From Gentiana macrophylla (taxonomy: Eukaryota > Streptophyta > Magnoliopsida > Gentianales > Gentianaceae), in the NCBI GenBank assembly GCA_026214975.1, contig CM047808.1, positions 4,453,262 to 4,517,261 on the forward strand: a stretch of DNA of 64,000 nucleotides, given 5' to 3'. The translations under genes and the position numbers were made by a program. Positions 58,500 through 64,000 of this stretch are shown piece by piece (the first letter of the stretch is position 1; each line of letters begins with the position of its first letter). The notes beneath the pieces were generated by a model that saw only the letters and a program-made list of their open reading frames with translations, made no database searches and was not told the DNA's origin.

Positions 58500-59379
58500 T
58501 CCCAGAATATACATTGAAGAAAAATGATGCAGAAAATAGAATGTAAAACGAAAACTTATTCGAATGATTGAGGCGCGTAGAACGCTGTCCTTAAAACTTT
58601 ATTGCCCCAATTACACGCCTACAGATAATGGCAATTACTCTCCCAAGATACAACAATCATACTTTTTCGGATTCTGCCACTTGAATGAGGAAAGCAGGCG
58701 AACAGATTAGGCTTCACTATCTCTTGACTTTTATGAATGCAATTATTGTGCAGAGTTTCTATATTGATGCAAATGAATTTTCTCTCTGTTTTTATTCCCA
58801 TTCAGGGTTGTTCCTTTATATAGGCAAAATAATGTGGAGTAGTATCCTTTGAGAGAAGGAAGTTGGGAAGTTATTTGTTGGAAAGTTACCAACAGAATTC
58901 GAAAAGGAATGCAAGTTCGAACGGATGTACATCTGCTTTGCTTCAATTTCGTTCACAGATGCATGAATCTGTTTGGCTTGATTCAGAAAATTAAATGTTA
59001 AGCTGGCCCAAAAGCATTAATATTGGCCCGGCCCAGTCCAAGCCACAAGTCCGAACCTAGGCGAGCCGGCTGGCGTCAGGGCGCGTGGGGTTTTAAATCA
59101 ACAAGCATCTACGTCTTCACTCTTTTACAAAATTCCCTTGCCCCTTAGGGCATATTTCTAAGTGTCACACAGTTTGAAAAGAAGCTAAAGCTGTGTAATC
59201 GCCATTTTAGGAAAGAAAGCTATGCGAAGAAGACAAAGTCTTTTCATTATTGTTGCCAGAACCGAACGGATCAGTTTTTACCCACCAAATCTATTACAAG
59301 TCAATAACAAGATGACACATGTCATAAACATAACAACACACATGTCACACGCACATTAATTTCTAATACTCTTAATTTT
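58500..59379 (-). repeat. 3' LTR of the minus-strand copia element (approximate)
   Basis: It starts directly after the polypurine tract (GAGAGGGGGAGA on the minus strand, 59380-59392). It contains a TATA box, TATATAAA on the minus strand (58815-58822), and a CAATAAAG word (about 58595). The distal edge is uncertain because the other LTR lies outside the window. Short frames inside it are not genes. Confidence 0.6.
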
Positions 59380-60381
59380 ATCTCCCCCTCTCAAACTAAT
59401 GTATGGATCAACCACATTGAGTTTGGTCTTGAAGTTGCAAAATGTAGAAATAGGCAAAGACTTGGTGAAGATGTCAGCCACTTGTGCTGAAGATGGGATG
59501 AAGCAGACTTTCATCTTTTTGTCCAGGATCAGGTTTCGAATGTAGTGGACATCCACCTCTATGTGTTTTGTCCTTGCATGATATACCGGATTTTGAGCCA
59601 GAGTTGTTGCTCCTGTGTTGTCACACCACAGAACTGGAATTCCTGGCAGATTGAACTTCATTTCTTTTAGAATCTGCATTATCCACTGGATCTCAGCACC
59701 CAAGTTAGACAAAGCTCTGTACTCTGACTCACAGCGGGATCTAGCAACCACTTGCTGTTTCTTAGAACTCCATGTGATAAGAGAATTGCCCAAATACACG
59801 CAGTAACCTCCAGTGGATTTTCTATCACTGGGATCAGCAGCCCAGTTGGCATCAGTGAAACCATGAAGAGACAAATCTGCGCTAGGAATAAAATGAAGCC
59901 CCTGCTTCAGTGTCCCCTGAACAAACCTCAGTAACCTCTTCAATGTTTGCCAGTGTTCAGTGCAAGGCTTTTGCATAAACTGACTCAGAGTGTTTACAGT
60001 ATATGCTATGTCAGGCCTGGTAATTGTCAAGTACTGAAGTGCTCATATAGCACTTCTGTATATGCTAGGATTGGATAAGGGCTCACCCTGATCTGGTTCC
60101 AGTTGCTTTCCTGCCACCATAGGTGTTGGGCAAGGTTTAAGATGCTCCAGATTTAACCTCTTTAGTAACTGAGAAGCATAGTAGGACTGAGTTAGATATA
60201 AACCAGATTCATTTCTGGTAACTTGCATTCCCAAGAAGTGTGAGACAGGTCCTAGATCCTTGAGAGAGAATTTTGTGTCCTGCTGCCTAATGAACTTCTG
60301 GATCATGGAGTGTGAGTTTCCTGTAACAAGGATGTCATCCACATACACCAAAACAAACATGACTATATCATTGATATGCAA
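59356..60381 (-). pseudogene. Copia RT C-terminal part and RNase H
   Basis: The 60043-60381 frame holds FVLVYVDDILVTGNS, with the catalytic YVDD, then FSLKDLGPVSHFLGMQV. The 59356-60030 frame continues with RPDIAYTVNTLSQFM and HGFTDANWAADPSDRKSTGG. RNase H residues follow in SSKKQQVVARSRCESEYRAL, LWCDNTGATTLA, ARTKHIEVDVHYIR and VADIFTKSLP. A single break at about 60035 separates the two frames. Otherwise the domain is complete. Confidence 0.93.
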
Positions 60382-61613
60382 TAAGAAGAGTGAGTTGTCC
60401 GTCTGATCGTGTGAAGCCCTCCGGTGACCATCCGAGATTTGAAAGCATCAAACCATGCTACGGGAGCTGTTTGTGCCATATAATGCCTTGTGCAACCTGC
60501 ATACATAGTTAGGTCTGGACACATCCACAAATCCTTACAGGTACATTCCATATAGACTGGTTCCTGCAAAGGACCATTCAAAAAAGCATTATTTATGTCT
60601 ATTTGATTTACTGTCCAATTCATAGACACTGCCAGGGCTAGAATTATTCTGATTGTTGTTGACTTGGCAACTGGACTGAAGGTCTCAGTGAAGTCTATAC
60701 CATAGTTTTGACTATACCCTTTGGCAACTAACCTTGCCTTGTGCTTCAAAACTGTACCATCAGGTTTTAATTTCAATTTAAAAATCCACCTGTTTCCAAC
60801 AACACTTTTCCCTGGTGGAAGTCTAACCAATTCCCAAGTTTTGTTATGCATCAGTGCCCTGTATTCAGCAGACATAGCATCCTTCCAGTCCACTAACTGC
60901 AATGCTTGTGACACACTAGTTGGTTCAGCAGGATAAGAGTGAGCATTACTAATAACAGCAGAATAGACCTTAGGCTTGTAGATGCCACTTTTTGACCTGG
61001 TTTGCATATGATGAGCTATGACTTGAGTGGTTTGAGTATTTACAGGACTTTGGGGTTGACTAGGCAGCTGATCATCTATAGTTAATTGTTGTGATGGATC
61101 AGTCATAGACTCACTTGGGTGTGTGGGACTAGAAGGAATACAAGGACTGGTGCTAGGAACACCAGTACTAGGACTAGGAACACCAGTACTAGGACTAGGA
61201 ACAGATGTTGAAGTATTGGAATGACATACCTGATTTGTAGGACTTCCTGCAATGCCTTCATCAGTAGATCTCCTAAGGATGCCTTGTTGTTCCCCCTCTG
61301 CCTGAGATGAAGGAATAGGAAGGTAGGAGAAGGAAGAGTAATCAGGCAGGACTTGTGTAGAAGGACCTTGTGTGAAATCTTGAGAGAAAGGAAAGTTGGT
61401 TTCATCAAAGATAACATTGTTGGAGATGTAGATTCTCCCAGTATTGTCTAGACACTTAAAACCTTTATGACAGGAACTGAGGCCAAGGTTGACACACTTT
61501 TTGGTGTGAAATTGAAACTTAGTGGTTTGAAATGGCCTGAGGTTTGGGTACACAGCACAACCAAAGACCTTAAAGGACTTACAATTTGGCCTAGACTGAA
61601 GGAGACATTCCAC
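60363..61613 (-). pseudogene. Copia integrase tail, linker and RT N-terminal part
   Basis: The frame begins in the integrase C-terminal region (KSFKVFGCAVYPNLRPF, CVNLGLSSCHKGFKC). It passes through a Ser/Pro/Thr-rich linker with a 24-bp tandem repeat (SPSTGVPSPSTGVPS, about 61140-61200). It then enters RT: DWKDAMSAEYRALMHNKTWE, GNRWIFKLKLKPDGT, KARLVAKGYSQNYGIDFTET and QIDINNAFLNG with the first catalytic Asp. The frame changes at about 60530, just before the expected YGLKQA block. Confidence 0.92.
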
Positions 61614-61685
61614 TGGAGACTTATTTTTAAGGACAGGAGTTGGAAGAGTGTTTATAAGTAGGACTGAGGCTTGGAAGCTGTGCCA

Positions 61686-61895
61686 TCAGTACCTCAAGGG
61701 CATGCTGGCTTGAGCCAGAAGAGTAAGACCAGTCTCCACAATGTGTCTGTGTTTTCTTTCTGCCCTACCATTTTGGGCGTGGTCATGAGGACAGGGGTGT
61801 CTGAAAGTGATTCCTGCATTATTAAGATAGTCTTGAAATGATCTATACTCACCTCCCCAATCAGATTGAAGACATTTGATTTTGACAGAGAACTG
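61686..61895 (-). pseudogene. Copia integrase core, C-terminal part, after the solo LTR
   Basis: The frame reads FSVKIKCLQSDWGGEY with the second catalytic Asp, then HPCPHDHAQNGRAERKHRHI with the catalytic Glu. It continues exactly where the 63429-63825 segment stops, separated only by the inserted LTR and its target duplication. Confidence 0.93.
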
Positions 61896-61900
61896 TGTTT

Positions 61901-63423
61901 TGTTCGATAAAACTAGTTTTAAATTTATTTTATCGGAACACCCCAAGTATAAGGCTCGTAGTATAGGGTGTTACCGAGTCGTCCTAAGGGAATCGTATAA
62001 TTATCGGATTACGGGCAGTTATTCTATCAAATATGTCACAATTTACTATCTAAACCTAAAGTTTATATTAATTATAAAACAGAAACGAAGAACGATGACT
62101 AAAATAAACAGAAAGCAGAAAAACTTCAATAATGGACGGGCGTCCACTAACGTGACGGGCGCCCAATGACGTCTTCGAAAATGTAAATATGCAGAAAACG
62201 ACACTAAATTCTGGAAGTAACTAATCGTAGTAATCGATACGAACAGATTGGTTTATCAAATAATTAAAAGAACAGTAAAACAGCTAGAATCAACCACACA
62301 ACAATCACACAACCACTTTTATGATCAGAATACGATTTTATTGGGTTGATCAATCTCAAAATCGATTAAATTCCTTTAACTCAATTTCTAGGGTTTTGTT
62401 TTCTTTTCCAAGCAAAACAATTAAACATACAGCACAAGATCATTAATTTGTTCCCAAATTATATAACCCAATTAACAATAAATGATTCCTCAAAAATTAT
62501 TAATTGTATCGATCGAAAAGGTTCTATTGTTGAATTATATTTCCATACAAATTCAAATCAACATGCGGTTTCATTGATATTCCTATCTAACAAAACACTT
62601 AACAATCAATCCAAATACCAATCGATAAATAAAATACAATATTCGAATCATAAATAAAGATAACCTAACAATCCGTGGTTGTGGTGATGTTGATGTGATA
62701 TCCTCCAGCTGTTCTACTGCGAATTGCTTAGCCTTGCATCTTTGTGATGATCCAAGACATGGTTGAAAGGAAGAAACTCATAATCTCCTAGGGTTTGGTG
62801 CGGCTGCTTTTTGGGTGAAATATGCGGCTGCTCTCATATATGTATTAGGGTTGAAATAGGCGCTGTATTTATAGAACTCTGAGGCGGCTAGGGTTAGAAT
62901 CGGTGGTGGACGCCCGTTTGATCTCTTGGACGCCCGTCCAGAATGTATGGAATTCTTCGAGTCGGGCCGAGCCTTGAGTGGACGCACGTCCTATGCAAAA
63001 ATGGACGCCAGTTCAGCAAAATTCTCAACATCCTGAATCAAAATTCTTCTTGCGGACGCCCGTCCAGAATTCCAAACGCCCGTCCACCCTGGACGCCAGT
63101 CCAGTGTCGACCAAATCTTGATTTTCTCATCTTTATCTCTTCTCCATCATATAAATCCGATCTTGCACCACTTTTAATCCTCTCTTTAGCTCGAAAATGT
63201 ATATCTACAAGTCATTGAAAGCATACCAAAGTGTAACACAACTCAAACCAACATAAAATCATCATTTTAAGCACGTAATTGGCACGTTTTACACTTTTTT
63301 ATCACTTTAAGACCATTTCTTCCATTTGTTCATTTAATACGTAATTTTCTATAAAAATTACTAAAACACGGAGATTATTGCTATGAAATATTGCGATATA
63401 AATCATAAAATTCACCGAGAACA
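61901..63423 (-). mobile_element. Athila-like solo LTR inserted in copia integrase
   Basis: 1523 bp with perfect target duplication TGTTT (61896-61900 and 63424-63428). On the minus strand it starts TGTTCTCGGTGAATTTTATGA and ends ATCGAACA. The start resembles that of the Athila LTR at 21746 (TGTT--GGTGAATTTTAT-CGATTTATA). Length and the GACGCCCGTC cluster also match that LTR. It has no internal domain, so it is a recombined solo LTR. Minus-strand TATA at 62866-62873. Confidence 0.93.
62866..62873 (-). promoter_or_regulatory. TATA box of the Athila-like solo LTR
   Basis: TATAAATA on the minus strand. The GACG-type cluster (62908-63110) lies immediately upstream in LTR orientation. Confidence 0.7.
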
Positions 63424-63428
63424 TGTTT

Positions 63429-63825
63429 CTACCATGGCCTTAAATTTTTGGAAGGAACTAAAGGTCTCAGATTTGGATTTTAAGGGATATATCCAAGTGT
63501 ATCTAGTGTTATCATCAACAAAGTGCACATAATAGTTGTAACCTTCTACAGATTTAATGGGTGCAGGACCCCATAGATCTGTGTGGACCAGTTCAAAGGG
63601 TGTTGTGGCATGAGAGTCAGACAAAGGATGAAACAAGTTGTGTGCTTTGCCTAGTTGACAGCATTCACAGAAAGATAAAACACCAACAGTTTTGACATTA
63701 CAACCATTCAAGATAGTAGTTAAAACATGATTAGAGGGGTGGCCAAGTCTCCTATGCCACAAATCAAGACTAGAATCGAAATTATTAATTATTACAGAAG
63801 TCGAGTTTTGGAGACATAAAAACAA
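63429..63825 (-). pseudogene. Copia pre-integrase and integrase N-terminal part
   Basis: The frame shows LDLWHRRLGHPSNHVL and CECCQLGKAHNLFH, the H-H-C-C zinc-binding set. It continues with FELVHTDLWGPAPIKSVEGY with the first catalytic Asp, FVDDNTRYTWIYPLKSKSE and FSSFQKFKAMVE. The solo LTR follows. Confidence 0.93.
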
Positions 63826-63995
63826 ACTGAACCAAATTTGGAGTGAGAGGAGTTCTGATCAGTGGCTTCAAGTTGATGGATCTTGTAAAGGCCATCCTGA
63901 AGTTGACCCCTGAGAAGCATTGTCCCTGTATGTTTGTCCTTAACAAAACAAAACAGATCATCAAATTCCACAGACACAGGATTGTCAGAAATCAA
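63792..63995 (-). pseudogene. Copia protease/pre-integrase linker, cut by the window end
   Basis: VEFDDLFCFVKDKHTGTMLL and GQLQDGLYKI are the usual copia words between protease and integrase (F...F-x-x-C-x-I-xD-x-x-T...L-x-G...GLY). The protease active site would lie beyond 64000. The frame differs from the integrase frame at about 63800. Confidence 0.85.
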
Positions 63996-64000
63996 TTGAG

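Larger units (their letters stand above)
58500..64000 (-). mobile_element. Ty1/copia retrotransposon, minus strand, running off the window
   Basis: Read on the minus strand: pre-integrase region, integrase, RT, RNase H, polypurine tract and 3' LTR in copia order. The 5' LTR, gag and most of the protease lie beyond 64000. A 1.5-kb Athila-like solo LTR splits integrase. Relatively few breaks are present, so this is the youngest-looking copia copy here. Confidence 0.92.

Noticed and set aside
61103..61417. 104-codon minus-strand frame rich in Leu and Val
   Set aside because: Shadow frame of the Ser/Pro-rich copia linker, including its tandem repeat.

Overview
The window looks like a repeat-dense stretch of a plant nuclear genome, almost certainly a eudicot. 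The evidence is one intron-containing plant LRR receptor kinase gene, plant-lineage LTR retrotransposons (Ty3/gypsy Athila-type and several Ty1/copia), plant L1 LINEs with zf-RVT and RNase H domains, SINE and TRIM elements, and many (TA)n and poly(A/T) tracts. The species cannot be named from the sequence. There are no bacterial-style operons, CRISPR arrays or intact tRNA/rRNA genes.

Layout: (i) 1-9 kb is non-coding, with an LTR-like stretch carrying a dyad-repeat array (about 1.0-2.56 kb), a SINE with perfect 16-bp target duplications (2841-3108), a ~1-kb segmental duplication (3954-4942 and 5695-6647) and a fold-back repeat (8511-8870). (ii) 9.1-11.8 kb is a 5'-truncated L1 LINE on the minus strand; a second degraded LINE lies at 15.4-16.64 kb. 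(iii) 17.99-44.62 kb is a multi-layer nest. A LINE fragment was hit by a TRIM (TSD TAAGT) and the TRIM/LINE junction was multiplied in tandem. A 23.6-kb copia-type element (18655-42298, TSD AACAT) inserted into that array, and a 14.3-kb Athila-type element (21746-36068, TSD GAGTT) inserted into the copia element. A 1.7-kb solo LTR (42602-44282) entered the array separately. (iv) 46.35-51.94 kb is a decayed copia element interrupted by a 1.9-kb solo LTR (TSD TTTAG). (v) 52434-56984 is the one clear host gene, an RGI/RGFR-like LRR receptor kinase of subfamily XI in two exons; its reading frame is broken only by losses of one or two bases at short homopolymer runs. (vi) 58026-58394, minus strand, is an exon encoding a cysteine-rich peptide in which a six-cysteine knottin-like module occurs twice with identical spacing. 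(vii) 58.5-64 kb is a copia element on the minus strand running off the window, interrupted by an Athila-like solo LTR (61901-63423, TSD TGTTT).

The most interesting signals are: the tandem 12-cysteine peptide exon, which has no ATG and is overlaid by an uninformative plus-strand ORF; clusters of GC-rich near-palindromes (GACGCCCGTC-type in Athila LTRs, GGACATGTCC-type in another LTR) lying directly upstream of TATA boxes, including one inside the Athila element ahead of its downstream ORF; and two hairpin-plus-polypurine modules in the Athila element with different stem sequences but the same design.

All domain names come from motifs visible by eye. No database search was possible, and edges not fixed by a target-site duplication are approximate.
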